Part shown: one piece after another, positions 29,351 to 39,942 of the stretch
Numbering within the stretch: position 1 is the first letter of the stretch
Layout of the letters: every line of letters starts with the position of its first letter
DNA from: Prorocentrum cordatum
Lineage: Eukaryota; Sar; Dinophyceae; Prorocentrales; Prorocentraceae
DNA length: 64,000 nucleotides
Assembly: GCA_963575745.1 (NCBI GenBank)
Contig: CAUYUJ010000936.1
Span: 340,001 to 404,000 of the forward strand
Reading direction: 5' to 3'
The notes under the pieces: model-generated
The model's database searches: none
What the model was told of the DNA's origin: nothing
Seen by the model: only the letters and a program-made list of their open reading frames with translations
Position numbers and translations under genes: made by a program

Positions 29351-29667
29351 GGTTCCCTCCCGAGCCCGGGCCTCGTCTGCGCCCGCTGGGCCGCCGAGTG
29401 GGCCGCCGAGTGGGCTCAGTGTCAGCAGCGTCGAGGGAGCTGCGCCCTCTGGGCTGCCGAAGGGGCGCGCGCCCTGGAGTTCGTTCGGCGGCCGCACGGG
29501 CTCAGACGCCGAACGGGGTCGGGAGGAGACCTGGGGCCAAGGGGACTTGGCAGGCCCCGACGGAGTTGAGATTGCGAGCCCTCGGGACGTAGGGACCCGC
29601 TCCAGAACAGCTGCGGCACGGTTGCAGCAAACTTCCTCTTCGCTTGCGGCGCGTGCCCCGAGGATGA

Positions 29668-29816
29668 GTTGGGGGAGGAGGAGGAGGAGGAGGAGGAGGA
29701 GGAGGAGGAGGAGGAGGAGGAGGAGGAGGAGGAGGAGGAGGAGGAGGAGGAGGAGGAGGAAAGGAGGAGGAGGAGGAGGAGGAGGAGGAGGAGGAGCAGA
29801 AGGAGGAGGAGGAGGG
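29668..29816. repeat. (GAG)n array
   Basis: About 150 bases of almost pure GAG triplets. Confidence 0.95.
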
Positions 29817-29880
29817 TGATCAACCCCCTCACTGGCGGCCGCCCCCTCGCGTGCGCCGGGTGCCGGCGCGGGCGGGGCAG

Positions 29881-29933
29881 CTGCGGAATGCGTTCGAGTT
29901 CTTCGACCGGGACAGGAGCGACCTCCTGGACAG
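29881..29933 (+). CDS. Candidate EF-hand exon
   Basis: After GGGCGGGGCAG (acceptor) the frame reads LRNAFEFFDRDRSDLLD, then AG before a GC donor at 29934. This fits the entering helix and calcium loop of an EF-hand, with Asp, Asp, Ser and Asp at loop positions 1, 3, 5 and 9; position 12 would lie in the next exon. Third positions are nearly all G/C. Calmodulin-like protein, calcium-dependent kinase or another EF-hand protein cannot be told apart from 17 residues. No neighbouring exon was found. Confidence 0.5.
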
Positions 29934-30194
29934 GCCCTTGGGGCCGCCGGCTCTCCCGCTCATGGGCGGGGGAGGGGGGGGAGGAGGAAAAGGTACGATG
30001 CAACTACCCTTCCATCCTTTTCGCGTCTTCGGGCCTCCTCGGAGGGCCCTCGTCGTCACGGCCGGGTTCGCCTCGAGATCCTGATCAGAGCGCATCCCGG
30101 GCGATGTCCGAAAAGCAGCGGCATCGGCATCTCCTGGGCCCCCCAGGAGGTGGGCTGTGGAGAGAGCCAGGGTCAGAGGCAAGAGCAGGGGGGG

Positions 30195-30345
30195 GGGAGA
30201 TAGGAACAGGGTGGGGGGAGCACCGACCCCCCATCGCCCACGCATCGCCGACGGCGGCCCGACAGCCCACCCCGCCCACGAGTGGTCTCGCTATCGGGGT
30301 CCCGCCGCCGATCTCTCGGCGATGCAGCGCCGCTGCCGTGATCGA
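30195..30345. mobile_element. Family R repeat, copy 1
   Basis: Contains GACCCCCCATCGCCCACGCA, then GGCCCGACAGCCC, then GCCGATCTCTCGGCGATGCA. The block order is shared with 38115-38300 and 62705-62845. Confidence 0.55.
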
Positions 30346-30539
30346 CGCGCTGGCCCCCCCCCCCCCTCCTGCTTCCGCTGCCGCTGCGCTGGCAGGGTGC
30401 CTGTTCCTGATGTCGCCACGCTCCTCCTGCTCAGGATCACCACGCTCCTCCTGCTCCTGCCCCTGTTCGCCCTCCCACGTACCCCCAGTCGCACTCGTCC
30501 GCGTGCCCCTCCTCGCAGGGGCCGCGGAGGACAAAAAAC

Positions 30540-30900
30540 GTGGGAGGAGGAGGACGGAGGAGGACGAGGAGGAGGAGGAGGACGAGGATGAGGAGGAGGA
30601 GGAGGAGGACGAGGAGGAGGAGGAGGGGGAGGAGGAGGAGGAGGGGGAGGAGGAGAAGGATGAGAAGAAGGAGGGGGAGGAGGAGAAGGATGAGAAGAAG
30701 GAGGGGGCGGCGGCCAGAGCTGAAGGAGGAGGATCAGGAGGAGTAGAAGGAGGAGGAGGAGGAGGAGAAGGAGGAGGAGGAGGAGGAGGTCGAGGGGAAA
30801 GAGAGACAGGAAAAAAATGGAAAGGAGGAGGAGGAGGAGACGGAGGAGGGGGAGGAGAAGGAGGAGGAGGAGGATGAGGAGGAGGAGGAAGGGGAGGAGG
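30540..30900. repeat. (GAG)n array with GAC and AAG variants
   Basis: About 360 purine-rich bases. The 30-base block GAGGAGAAGGATGAGAAGAA is tandemly duplicated at about 30649 and 30679. Confidence 0.95.
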
Positions 30901-31075
30901 AACGAATGATCATTCCGAAGTCACCAGAAGCCGTTCCGAGGCTGTGCTGGAGATGCCAGCACGGGCGCTCGGCGCCCGACGCCGCAAGCTGCACAGCGGG
31001 AGCAGGGGCCAGCGCACGGCGCGCCAGCGCGCACGAGAGCGGGATCGCGCTCTCGCCTCAGCGCCGCACAGCTCT

Positions 31076-31230
31076 CCCTCTATCTCTCTCTTTCTTTCTT
31101 TCTCTCTCTCTCTGTCTCTATTTGTTTGTTGCTGTTTTTTTGTTTCTCTCTCTCTCTCTATCTCTCTTTCTCTCTCTCTCTCTCTTTGTATGTTGCTGTT
31201 TTTTGTTGTGCTTCTCTCTCTCTCTTTCCC
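31076..31230. repeat. (TC)n array, two similar blocks
   Basis: TCTCTCTCTTTCTTTCTTTC-type sequence with TTTGTTTGTTGCTG and TTTGTATGTTGCTG blocks, i.e. an imperfect duplication. Confidence 0.9.
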
Positions 31231-31590
31231 TGCTGGAGGCCGCGATGTCGATCGGCCGTGGCGCACGCCGCGGGCCCGCCGAGCCGGGCCCGGGAGCGGG
31301 GCTCGGGTGCAGGGTCCTGCAGGGCCCCGCGGGATCTTGCAGGGCCCTGCAGAGCCTGACCGGCCGGGCTCTGGATCGGCCCGGCTCAGAAGCTCCCCGT
31401 CTCTTCAGGTGCGCACCACCGCCGAGGGTGCGCTGGCGGCCTCGGCGAATTACCCCAGTAGCCGGCTGTCGACGGGACTCCCGTTCACTTGTCCGATCGT
31501 TATTTTCTCTCTCTCTTTCTCTCTCTCCTGGAGGCTGCGATGTCGATCGGCCGTGGCGCACGCCGCGGGCCGCCAAGCCGTCCAACAGAA
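31228..31590. repeat. Direct duplication flanking unique sequence
   Basis: GGAGGCCGCGATGTCGATCG with GGCCGTGGCGCACGCCGCGG at 31233-31276 is repeated at 31532-31574, each copy preceded by a TCTCTCTC tract. Confidence 0.85.
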
Positions 31591-31764
31591 GCGGGGGCCT
31601 GCGCTCGGCGGAGCAAGGGCAGCGTGCGCCACACACTGGGCCGTCGCGCTTACCCCTGGCGGTCGCGTTCCCGCCGGGTTGCGCGGCGCGTGCTCTCTCG
31701 CCCTTCCGAGCCTGCGAGAAGCGAGGCTGCGCGGCCAGTGGAACGAGCTGGGCCTCCCGGGTGG

Positions 31765-31930
31765 GGTCATAGCACGTGGAGTCGAAGGATCGCGCCGCGT
31801 GGCCGATGCGCTGGCGATGCGGCTCGGTCTGGAGCCCGATCATCTCCACGCCGATGGCGACGATGCATCGCCGGCGTCGCCTATGCACCGATGCATAGGC
31901 GTTCATTGGCGATGCATTTGCGTTCGTTGG
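31765..31930. mobile_element. Family M element, copy 1
   Basis: It shares GTCGAAGGATCGCGCCGCGT, GATGCGGCTCG and TCTCCACGCCGATG with the copy at 60028-60234. The interior has repeated GATGCATCG motifs. Confidence 0.6.
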
Positions 31931-32423
31931 TGCTTTGTGATCGACATGTTTCGCGCTCTCGTGGGGCCGTGCGCCCTATGAGAGTGGCACGGCAAGCGCA
32001 CGGGTAGCTCCGTGCGCAGCAGCAGACGCGCGGCGGACCGTGTGGGCACTTCGCACGCAGGCTCGCAGGCCACATGGACCGCGTCAGCTCGATGTCCTCG
32101 CCTTCCAGTTTGCTTTCCCCTGTGTTGTGCACGCCGCCTGATTGCACGCACTTACACACCTGCGTTGTCCTGCTACTGCTCTTGCTGCCCCTCTCCATTC
32201 GTGGTATTTCCGACCTTTCGCGATGTCGTAGTCAGCAGGCTCGGTCAGAACGCTGGTGTGAAGAGGATCGGTGGCATAGTGTACATAAGACGTCCGGCTG
32301 TGGCCGGAAGTCAGGGGAACTCGTCGCCCCGGGGAACGTTTAAGGGCCCCACGGCTTCTTTGTCTTCAGCGGACAAAGCAATCCCCCGTGGTGATAGGAG
32401 CCCGTTTCTTTATTGCTTGGGGC
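31931..32423. other. No recognisable gene
   Basis: Unique sequence without a convincing frame. Confidence 0.4.
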
Positions 32424-32565
32424 ATGACGGGCGTCATGGCCCCCGCTCCCCCCCCCTCCTATGACGTAACGCTCCCCCCCCAATGCGCTCCGGGCACTGC
32501 CGCCGTGCGCATTGGGATCCGCGTAGGTGTCCGCGTAGGAATCAGCATAGGTGTCTGGTCCGCAG

Positions 32566-32606
<41 letters not shown>

Positions 32607-33941
32607 CGTCGTCGTCGCTCGTGGTTCGTCGCTCGTCGCTCATCGTCGTCGTGCGCGGGGACGCCGCTGGAGCCTGTTTTTTAGTCCGGGCCGATGACGG
32701 GGGAGGGGGTCGATGACGTCACGTTTCGTGCTGGCGGCGTCTGGCAATGCTTAGGAATGACGGAGGACGGGTAGCACGAACATGTCGGTGGCGATGTGCA
32801 CCACAACGCCTGTGTACATCACAGTGCCCGCTTGCACCGCAGCGCCTGTGTACACCACACCGCCGATGTACACCACAGCAGCCGCGTGCAACACAGCGTC
32901 ACTTTGTGCCACCGTGCTCGCGGGCACAGCAGCTCCCGCGTACACCACAACGCCTCCGTACCCCACATCAGCCGTGCGCAACACAGCACCAGTGTACACC
33001 ACAATGCCTGCGTGCATTGCAGTGCCTGTGTACGCCACGGCGCCTACGTGCACCACATCAGCTGTGTGCAACACAGCACCATTGTTGTGTCTAGAATTTC
33101 AGAAGGGATCCTCGTGACAAAATGCAGCGCGTGTGGATTCCAGAGAAAACAATGGAAAACAAATCTTCATGGACAAAGGAGCGCCGCTGGAATCTACGAG
33201 TCCCCCCGAGTCCGCCCGCATCACCCTAACTCCCATTTGCGTCCAGGAGGCTCCAGCTAAACTGGCCGTCCGAGAACCAAGTGGACCGATTCAATCGACC
33301 ATTTTGCGGTGCACGCTGAGATGCGCACGTGCGTTGTTACGCCAAGCCGCACGACAGAGGGGTAAGAAGGAGGGGAAGGAGGAGGAGGAGGAGGAGGAGG
33401 AGGAGGAAGAGGAGGACGAGGAGGAGGAGGAGGTGGAGGAGGAGGGAGGAGGGAAAAACGTCGCATTCGATTATCAGAACTTTCCTGGCGTGGCGTTTAG
33501 TTGTCCGCAGCAAATCGTGACGTACATGCTCCTTCTACCTGTCCTGTGCACGCAGGCGCTGTGGTGTACACCAGCGCTGCGTTGCACGCGGATGCTGTGG
33601 TGTAGACAGGCGCTGTGGCGTGCACAGGCGCTGCGGTGCACGCACGCACTGTGGTGTACACAGGCGTTGTGTTGCACATGGCTGCTGCGGTGTATGTACA
33701 CCGGCGCTGTAGTGCTCCCAAGTATTGTGGTATACACGGGCGGTGCGTTGCACACGGCTGTTGCAATGTGCGCTGGCGCTGTGGTGCACACGCGCGGCGT
33801 GGTGCACGCGAACGCTGTGGTGTACACAGGCGCAATGGGCAGATCGCCACTTACATGCTGCTCGCGTCGTCGTCGTCGCTCGTCGTTCGTCGCTCGTCGC
33901 GTCGTGCGCGCGGGCGCGGCTGTGGTGCCGGAGCCACTCGG

Positions 33942-33973
<32 letters not shown>

Positions 33974-34024
33974 CGTCACGTCATACCCCCCCCGCCCTCC
34001 CCCCCCCCCATGACGCCCGTCATC
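32424..34024. mobile_element. Composite palindromic unit, ~1.6 kb
   Basis: The outer ends ATGACGGGCGTCATGG (32425) and CCATGACGCCCGTCAT (34008) are inverted. Inside lie GTC arrays at 32567-32650 and a related block at 33868-33905. Two arms of a 15-base minisatellite (GTGTACACCACA type at 32800-33085, TGTGGTGTACAC type at 33540-33835) are in opposite orientation. A GAG array (33376-33450) and an unidentified unique stretch are central, and a run of about 31 G lies near 33943-33973. No protein is seen. Confidence 0.55.
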
Positions 34025-34500
34025 GCCGAACATCAAGAAACGCGCTCTAGAACGGCTACATTCCCATACACTTCTCTAGGATGTGGGGCGCTGCGACTGT
34101 CCTGCCCCCCCCCCGCTCATGCAAGCGCTCTCTTGGACTGCCTGAAAGTTCTTTCGGATGGTTTTGAGGCGATTTTTGAGCCTACCAGGCGGTCTCGGAC
34201 GCCCAGAAGACCGAATCACATGGCTCAAAGTCATGCACAAATTCGAGAGGATCAATGTTTTTCTACGTTTTGGGAGCGTGTTGGGAATTTCAATTTTCTT
34301 TGGTTGTCTTCGGGCGTCTGGTGGGTGCGTGGGGCCTCTTGGGGCCTTCGAAGGGGCGTTCGGCCGCGCTCCTGACCGATTTGGGCACGTTCCCAAGCGT
34401 CAACGTCCGTGGTCCGGGGCCACCGCCGCGACACGCTGAGCGAAAGTTCCCGACCGCAGTCTCGCGCGAGTGGGCCGGAGCGGGATTGGCCCCGCGATTC
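34025..34500. other. No recognisable gene
   Basis: Average-composition sequence with a short GGGGCCTCTTGGGGCC block; no known domain in any frame. Confidence 0.35.
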
Positions 34501-34502
34501 GC

Positions 34503-34575
34503 TCCCTCCTCCTCCTCCTCCTCCTGCTCCTCCTCCTCCTCCTGTTCCTCCTCCGCCTCCTCCTCCTGCTCCGTT
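34503..34575. repeat. (CTC)n tract
   Basis: Short CTC array with TGC variants. Confidence 0.85.
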
Positions 34576-34637
34576 CTTCCCGATGGCACCGAAGCACGGA
34601 CGCCGAAGCGAGGCAAATATGAGGAGGAGAAGGAGGA

Positions 34638-34850
34638 TCTGGACGCCCGAGATGGGCACGGAAAAAATGGGTACGATGCCCAACAGCAGTTCTTGTTCAT
34701 TCTGAACAGGATTCGCTGTCCACGCCGCCGCGGCCTGTGTCCGTTCGAGACAGAAGGCCGCCTGCCCAACAGCGGCCGCTGTTGGTTTGGGACAACATTT
34801 GTTGTTGGGCATTGTACCCATTCTTTCGGTACCCCTTTCGGGTGTCCAAA
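34638..34850. mobile_element. Inverted-repeat element Z inside a GAG array
   Basis: Ends of about 50 bases are inverted: GGACGCCCGAGATGGG then AATGGGTACGATGCCCAACA on the left, TTGTTGGGCATTGTACCCAT and CGGGTGTCC on the right. Both flanks are GAG triplets (GAGGAGGAGAAGGAG on both sides), so the element probably inserted into the array. Confidence 0.7.
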
Positions 34851-35796
34851 GAGGAGGAGGAGAAGGAGAAGGAGAAGGAGAAGGAGGAGGAGGAGGAGGA
34901 GGAGGAGGAGGGAGGAGAGGAGGAGGAGGAGGAGGAGGCGGAGGAGGAGTAGAGAGGAGGAGAGGAGGAGGAGGAGGCGGAGGAGGAGAGGAGGGGAGGA
35001 GGCGGAGGAGGAGGAGGAGGAGGAGGAGGAGGAGGAGAGGAGGAGGAGGAGGAGGAGGGGAGGGAGGAGGAGGAGGAGGAGGAGGAGGAGGGAGGAGGAG
35101 GAGGATGAGGAGGAGAGAGGAGGAGGAGGAGGAGAGGAGGAGGGAGGAGGAGGAGGAGGAGGAGGAGGAGGCGGAGGAGGAGGAGGAGGAGGAGGAGGAG
35201 GAGGAGGAGAGAGGAGAGAGAGGAGGAGGAGGAGGAGAGGAGGAGGAGGAGGAGGAGGAGGAGGAGGAGGAGGAGGAGAGGAGGAGGAGGAGGCGGAGGA
35301 GGAGGAGGAGGAGGAGGAGGAGGAGGAGGAGGAGGAGAGGAGGAGGAGGAGGAGGAGGAGGAGGAGGAGGGAGGAGAGGAGGAGGAGGAGGAGGAGGAGG
35401 AGGAGGAGGAGGAGGAGGAGGAAGGAAGAAGAAGAAGAAGAAGAAGAAGAAGAGAAAGAAGAAAGAAAAGAAGAGAAGACGAAGAAGAAGAAGAAGAAGA
35501 AGAAGAAGAAAGGAGAAGAGAAGAGAAGTGCCGAAGAAGAGAAGAAGAGGAGAGAGGAGGAGGAGGAGGAGGAGGAGAGAGGAGGAGAGGAGGAGCAGGA
35601 GGAGGAGGCGGAGGAGGAGGAGGAGGAGGAGGAGGAGGAGGAGGAGGAGGAGGAGGAGGAGGAGGGAGGAGGAGGAGGAGGAGGAGGAGGAGGAGGAGGA
35701 GAGGAGGAGGAGGAGGAGAGGAGGAGGAGGAGAGGAGAGGAGGAGGAGGAGGAGGAGGAGGAGGAGGAGGAGGCGGAGAGGCAGGAGAGACTCCTC
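34851..35796. repeat. Long (GAG)n array, ~950 bp
   Basis: The longest triplet array in the window, all purine on the plus strand, with an AAG-rich patch at 35420-35530. All six reading frames stay open for long distances because of the composition, so the very long apparent proteins here are artefacts. Confidence 0.97.
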
Positions 35797-35903
35797 CTCC
35801 TCCTCCTCCTCCGCTGATCCGGTTGCTTCTCCTCTCCTCATGCCTCCCCCGAGTGATGCTATCTTCCCCGCTTCGCCCGGCGGCCTCTGCCGGCCCCGCC
35901 CAG

Positions 35904-36225
35904 GAATGACCTGGAGGAGGCATGCTGTGAGCTCGGGAGCACCAACTTCGACGCGGCCGGCTGGAGCACCAGTCTCGATATGACGCCGCGCCGTTTGCTC
36001 CGACGCGCGGCCGCCAGGGCCAACGCCGCGGCCGCCAGGGCCAACGCCGCCTCGGACGCAAGGCTTGCCTTTCGTGTTGGCTTCGTCTGCTCGGGCGCGT
36101 CGAGAACAGACGGCGCGGCGACGCATGCGGCCGCCCCCAGAGGCCTCCAGAGACCCGCCAAGGGCCGAAAGCGCCGGAGCAGCATCTCCCCTCGACTCGA
36201 AACCGAAGGATATGAAACAACTGCA
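35904..36225 (+). CDS. Candidate exon, unknown protein
   Basis: It begins after GGCCCCGCCCAG (AG at 35902-35903), which follows a pyrimidine-rich tract. The frame reads NDLEEACCELGSTNF, then DAAGWSTSLDMTPRRLLRR, then two copies of AAARANA, and stays open to a GTAAGCC donor-like site at 36226. The first 60 codons have G/C-rich third positions, the rest less so. No family recognised. A family C element starts directly at the proposed donor. Confidence 0.35.
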
Positions 36226-36385
36226 TACGTAAGCCTTGAGCTTCGAAGGTCCGCGCGGATTTCTCCTGTCAGCGCTGGGCTCCCTGGGCGGCGCCTCCGG
36301 CGCCGCCCGTGGCGCGCGTCGCCCGCCAGTGAGGGGGGTGGGTCCGGCGCCGATCCAAGGAATCCGCGCGGGCCTCAAACATTGT
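36226..36385. mobile_element. Family C fold-back element, copy 4
   Basis: Left arm GGTCCGCGCGGATTTCTCC, core GGGCGGCGCCTCCGGCGCC, right arm GATCCAAGGAATCCGCGCGG. Confidence 0.7.
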
Positions 36386-36849
36386 CTGATGTAGTTTTCA
36401 CTTCGTCTATCTCGGCGGCGGGCGAGGGGGGTTTGGGGAAGTGATAAGGAGAAGGCCTTCTCGGAAGGCGGCGGGACTTCACAGAAGCCCCCGCGCCTTC
36501 TGAGAGGTGTTCCGCGTCTTCGGGGCAGGCTTATAAAGCGTCTCACAAGGCCGGGGGACTTCCGAGCCTTCTGAGAAGGCCCGCCCCATTCTCACTTCCC
36601 CCCCGGGCTCGCCGCCTGCGATCGACACTCGAGTGTCGAGCGCAAGACTTGGCAGCTGGGCGTGCCCGGTGTCAGGCGGCAGTACGCCGGGTAGCGGCTG
36701 CTCTCCCGCAGGGGCGGCTGTGCGGGGCACCTGTGTGGGGCGGGGCTGGCTCGCCCATCGCAGAGCGCCCGCGGAGCTGAACTTGCAGAGGGCGTCGTCG
36801 TCCTCGAGGGACGAGGGGAGAGAGACGATGGGGGGGGGGGGGCGAGAGG
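36386..36849. other. No assured gene
   Basis: CCTTCTGAGAAGGC-type inverted motifs recur at 36450-36580; no gene is seen. Confidence 0.35.
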
Positions 36850-37190
36850 AGGGGTGGGAGGGGGAGGGGGAGGAGGAGGGAGTTGAAGGATGAGCAGGAG
36901 ACAGAGGACAAGAAGGGGAAAGGGAGAGGAGGAGGAGGAGGAGGAGGAGCAGGAGGAGGAGAGGAGGAGGGGGAGGAGGAGGAGGTTGAGGAAGGAGGAG
37001 GGGAGGATGGAGGAGGGAGGCGTGAGGCGGAAGAGGAAGGAACAGGAGGAGGAGGAGGAGGAGGCGGAGAGGAGGAGGAGGAGGAGGAGGAGGAGGAGGG
37101 GAGAGCAGGATGGAGGGAGGGAGGGTAGGAGGAGAATGACAGGAGGACGAGGAGACGAGGAGGAAGCAGGAGTGGAGGCGGAGGGAGGAG
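36850..37190. repeat. (GAG)n array
   Basis: About 340 purine-rich bases of GAG/GGA triplets. Confidence 0.95.
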
Positions 37191-37215
37191 GAGAGAGGCG
37201 GGGGCAGGGGCGTGA

Positions 37216-37320
37216 GCAGGGCCGCGCCGCTGGAGAGCCAGGTGGACGTGCAGAGGGGCCTCCTGGAGTGCTTCCCGGACCCCCCGTCGGCGCGGGGGGC
37301 GCCCAGGGCTTCGGGGGCCC
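37216..37320 (+). CDS. Candidate exon between GAG and CTC arrays
   Basis: The plus frame reads SRAAPLESQVDVQRGLLE then CFPDPPSARGAPRASG, with essentially every third position G or C. Flanked upstream by a GAG array and downstream by a CTC array. Borders are uncertain (GGGGGCAG near 37210 is a possible acceptor). The family is unknown. Confidence 0.35.
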
Positions 37321-37394
37321 GCCGTCCCGACCGGCCTCGGCCGCCCTGCCTTGCTGTCCACGCTCCCCGCCGTCCTCGCGCCGCGCCCCCCTCG

Positions 37395-37605
37395 ATCCCC
37401 ATTCGTGCCTCCTCCTCCTCCTCCTCCCTCTTCTCCCTCCTCTCCTCCTCCTCCTTCCCCCCCTCCTCCTCATCCCCTCCTCCTGCTCCTCCTCGCCTCC
37501 TTCTTCTCCCCTCCTCCTCCTCCTCTCTCCTCTCCTCCTCCTCCTCCTCCCCCTCCTCCTCCCTCCTCCTCCTCCTCCTCCTCTCCCTTCTCCTCCTCTT
37601 CCCCC
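37395..37605. repeat. (CTC)n array
   Basis: CTC triplets with CCC and TTC variants, in opposite orientation to the array at 36850-37190. Confidence 0.95.
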
Positions 37606-37643
37606 CCCCCTCGATCCCCCTTCGTGCCCTCCCCCCTCCAAGC

Positions 37644-37818
37644 CCCAGACCCCCCCGAGTCGTGACGGAAGGTTTTTCGCCTGTCCTGGCCTCTGGGAGT
37701 CCTCACCAGGCCGCGGGGCCGTCAAAAGGTGACTCGGGATGAGAAGGCGGTCCCGGGGAACGGGTCGAGACTTCTGGGGGTCGACGCTGGGAGAAAATCA
37801 TGGCATCGGGGTTCTGGG
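37644..37818 (-). mobile_element. Family G element, degraded copy
   Basis: Left CCCCAGACCCCCCCGAGTCG, right CGGGGTTCTGGG. Interior blocks GGTTTTTCGC, CCGTCAAAAGGTGACTCGGG and GGTCCCGGGGAACGGGTC match the copy at 40643-40827 in order. Confidence 0.75.
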
Positions 37819-38114
37819 ACTCACCTTCCTCACCTACCCACATGTTCCTTCTCCTCGTTCCCCCTGCTTCTGTACGCTTCTCCAGCTCCCCCAGCTCCTC
37901 CACCCTCGGCCTTCCCCTATTCCTCCTCTGCTCTCACCCCTGTTCGTGGGGGTGGTGTGGCCGTTCGACCTCTCCGATGCACCGTCGATTGATCCCTCCC
38001 CATCCGTCCTTCTCGTTCCCGTGCTCATATCCTCTCGCACCCACTTTTTCCACCCTAGCCGTTCATGCTCGGGCAGCAGGAGGAGCATAACGAGAGGGTG
38101 GGCAAGAGGATAAA

Positions 38115-38300
38115 TCAGGGGCAACGGGAGGGGGGATCGAGGATAGGGGGGGGGGATGAATCGACCCCCAATCGCCATCGATCGCCGTTCGGGGCCCGAT
38201 AGCCCCAACCTGCCCAGGAAGGTTCGGATTCACGATCGGGGGCACATCGGGCATAGCGCCGATCTATCGGCGAGGTATCGCCGATTCCAAGTCGGCGTGT
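38115..38300. mobile_element. Family R repeat, copy 2
   Basis: GACCCCCAATCGCCATCGAT, GGGGCCCGATAGCCCCAACC, GCCGATCTATCGGCGAGGTA and CGCCGATTCCAAG occur in the same order as the other R copies. Confidence 0.6.
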
Positions 38301-38403
38301 CCCTCCCTCTGCCAGTCCCCCCGACCGCTGCCCCTCAGAGAAGCGGGAGGTGACCGCACCAGAAGGGAGCTTTTCCCCGGGGGCGGACCCAGAGCTCCAG
38401 GGG

Positions 38404-38598
38404 TCGGGCGCGGAAACGAGGGGGGTGATGACCAGGGGGAAGTGGATATCATGGCGGGGGCAATGATATTTCCCCAGATCTCGTGGCGCCTCTTCTTATT
38501 TCATCACGTCCCTGGCCCCCCCGCTGGGCCGCGCACATGCCGCCGGTCATGATTTGCACCCCCCCCCTCTTGGACACCCCCCTCTTGGCCGCTCCCGA
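38404..38598. mobile_element. Family D element, copy 3
   Basis: It begins TCGGGCGCGGAAACGAGG and ends CTTGGCCGCTCCCGA, 195 bases long, with the perfect 5-bp duplication AGGGG (38399-38403 and 38599-38603). Confidence 0.9.
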
Positions 38599-38764
38599 AG
38601 GGGTGCCTGCGAGCGGATCGGCATCGCGTGCGGGGCGCTGGAGGTCGGGGCTTGAGGCTCGAGGCTGCAATCGGCGCCGGCCCGCCCGGGCCCCGCGTGG
38701 CCCGGCTCGTCGTCGTCCGAGGCACCGCCTGCGCTGGCCTGCCAGGACCCCGCAGAGGCAGCTG

Positions 38765-38930
38765 TCAGGAGGGGCAAAAGCACACAGAGACACCAGGCAT
38801 CGTCGATTCCCAGGAAGAGATGGGAACATGTGGGAAGTGGGGGGGGGAAGACAAAAACCCAGAAAATATGGGGACATATGGGGGATATCTTTATTTGTGT
38901 GTACTTCTTTGTGTGTCCTGGGGCCCCTCT
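38765..38930. mobile_element. Family X repeat, copy 1
   Basis: Shares GGGAAGTGG, then GATATCTTTATTTGTGTGTA, then TTTGTGTGTCCTGGGGCCCC with 43605-43762. Inverted ends are weak. Confidence 0.65.
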
Positions 38931-39042
38931 AAGCTGGCCCTCCATGGGGCCAGGCCAGGGGCAGGGCGCGGGTCCGCCCACAGGTCCCGAGGAGAGAGGC
39001 CGCAGGGCGAGCGGGGCGAGCCACCGGCGGAAGAGGAGCCGA

Positions 39043-39180
39043 CCTCCTCCTCTCTCCGCCTCTCTCCTCCTCCTCCTCCTCCTCCTCCTCCTCCTTCTCC
39101 TCCTCCTCCTCCTCCTCCTCCTCCGCCTCCTCCTCCTCCTCCTCCTCCTCCTCCTCCTCCTCCTCCTCCTCCTCCTCCCT
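39043..39180. repeat. (CTC)n array
   Basis: About 140 bases of CTC triplets. Confidence 0.95.
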
Positions 39181-39317
39181 GGAGGGTTCTCGTCGCCACG
39201 GCCGGAGCCTCCTCGACATCCTGGTCAGTACGCGTACCCCCCTGGAGAGGTCCGGGGAGCGGCGGCCTCGGGACCTCGTTCTTCCCCCAGCGCGGGCGCT
39301 TCTTCGCCCAAGGCCTC

Positions 39318-39447
39318 GGCATCGCTCGGACGTGTGCATGTTTCCTTCGGCGAGGACCATCGAGGAGCATCCCTGATCACCCGGCGAAAAAAGAGCCGCG
39401 CAGGAAGCCGAAAAAAGCACGCACGGAAGGGACGTCCGAGCGATGGC
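39318..39447. mobile_element. Family H element, copy 3
   Basis: GGCATCGCTCGGACGTGTGC and GGACGTCCGAGCGATGGC are clear inverted ends; 130 bases. Confidence 0.8.
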
Positions 39448-39789
39448 GAGGGGCCGCCCGACGCCCTGCCCTATAGCAGAGAGCGCAGCGCGCTCCCCGT
39501 GCCTCTCCGCGGCGCCGATCGCAGCCACCGTGGGGGCCGCCGGCCGTGCGAGGGCGCGCGCGCGCGGGCAGGTGCCGTGGGCACTGCTGCGCGGCGGCAC
39601 GTGACGGGCAGAGCCGCGGAGGGCGCCGGGAGGCGCTCTCTGTGGCAGCGCGGGGCGGCCGTCGGCGGCGGCACCTCCGAGGCATTGCCCCGCGCGGCAG
39701 GCTGCCAAACACGGTCGCGTTTTTTTTGTTTTTTTTGTTTTTTGTTTGTTTGTTGTTTGTTCTTTTTTTATAAACAACATCTCATAAAG

Positions 39790-39942
39790 GCAAGAGAGGT
39801 TTCTGGCCGCTTTCGGCCTCAGGGGGGCCCTCGCCGGGCCTCGGGGCCGTCAAGGAGCGATTCGGGACGAGAAGCCAGTCCTGGGGAAAGGGTCGGGGCT
39901 TCCAGGGGCCCCGTATTGAAAAATCAGGACGTCGCATGTCCG
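39790..39942 (-). mobile_element. Family G element, degraded copy
   Basis: Blocks GAGAGGTTTCTGGCC, TTTCGGCCTCAGG, CCGTCAAGGAGCGATTCGGG and CTGGGGAAAGGGTC are in family G order; the ends are eroded. The T-rich tract TTTTTTTTGTTTTTTTTGTT lies just upstream (39720-39770). Confidence 0.6.

Noticed and set aside
34252-36546. 764-residue minus-strand open frame
   Set aside because: Made almost wholly of Ser/Leu/Pro homopolymers translated from the GAG/CTC array; no domain.
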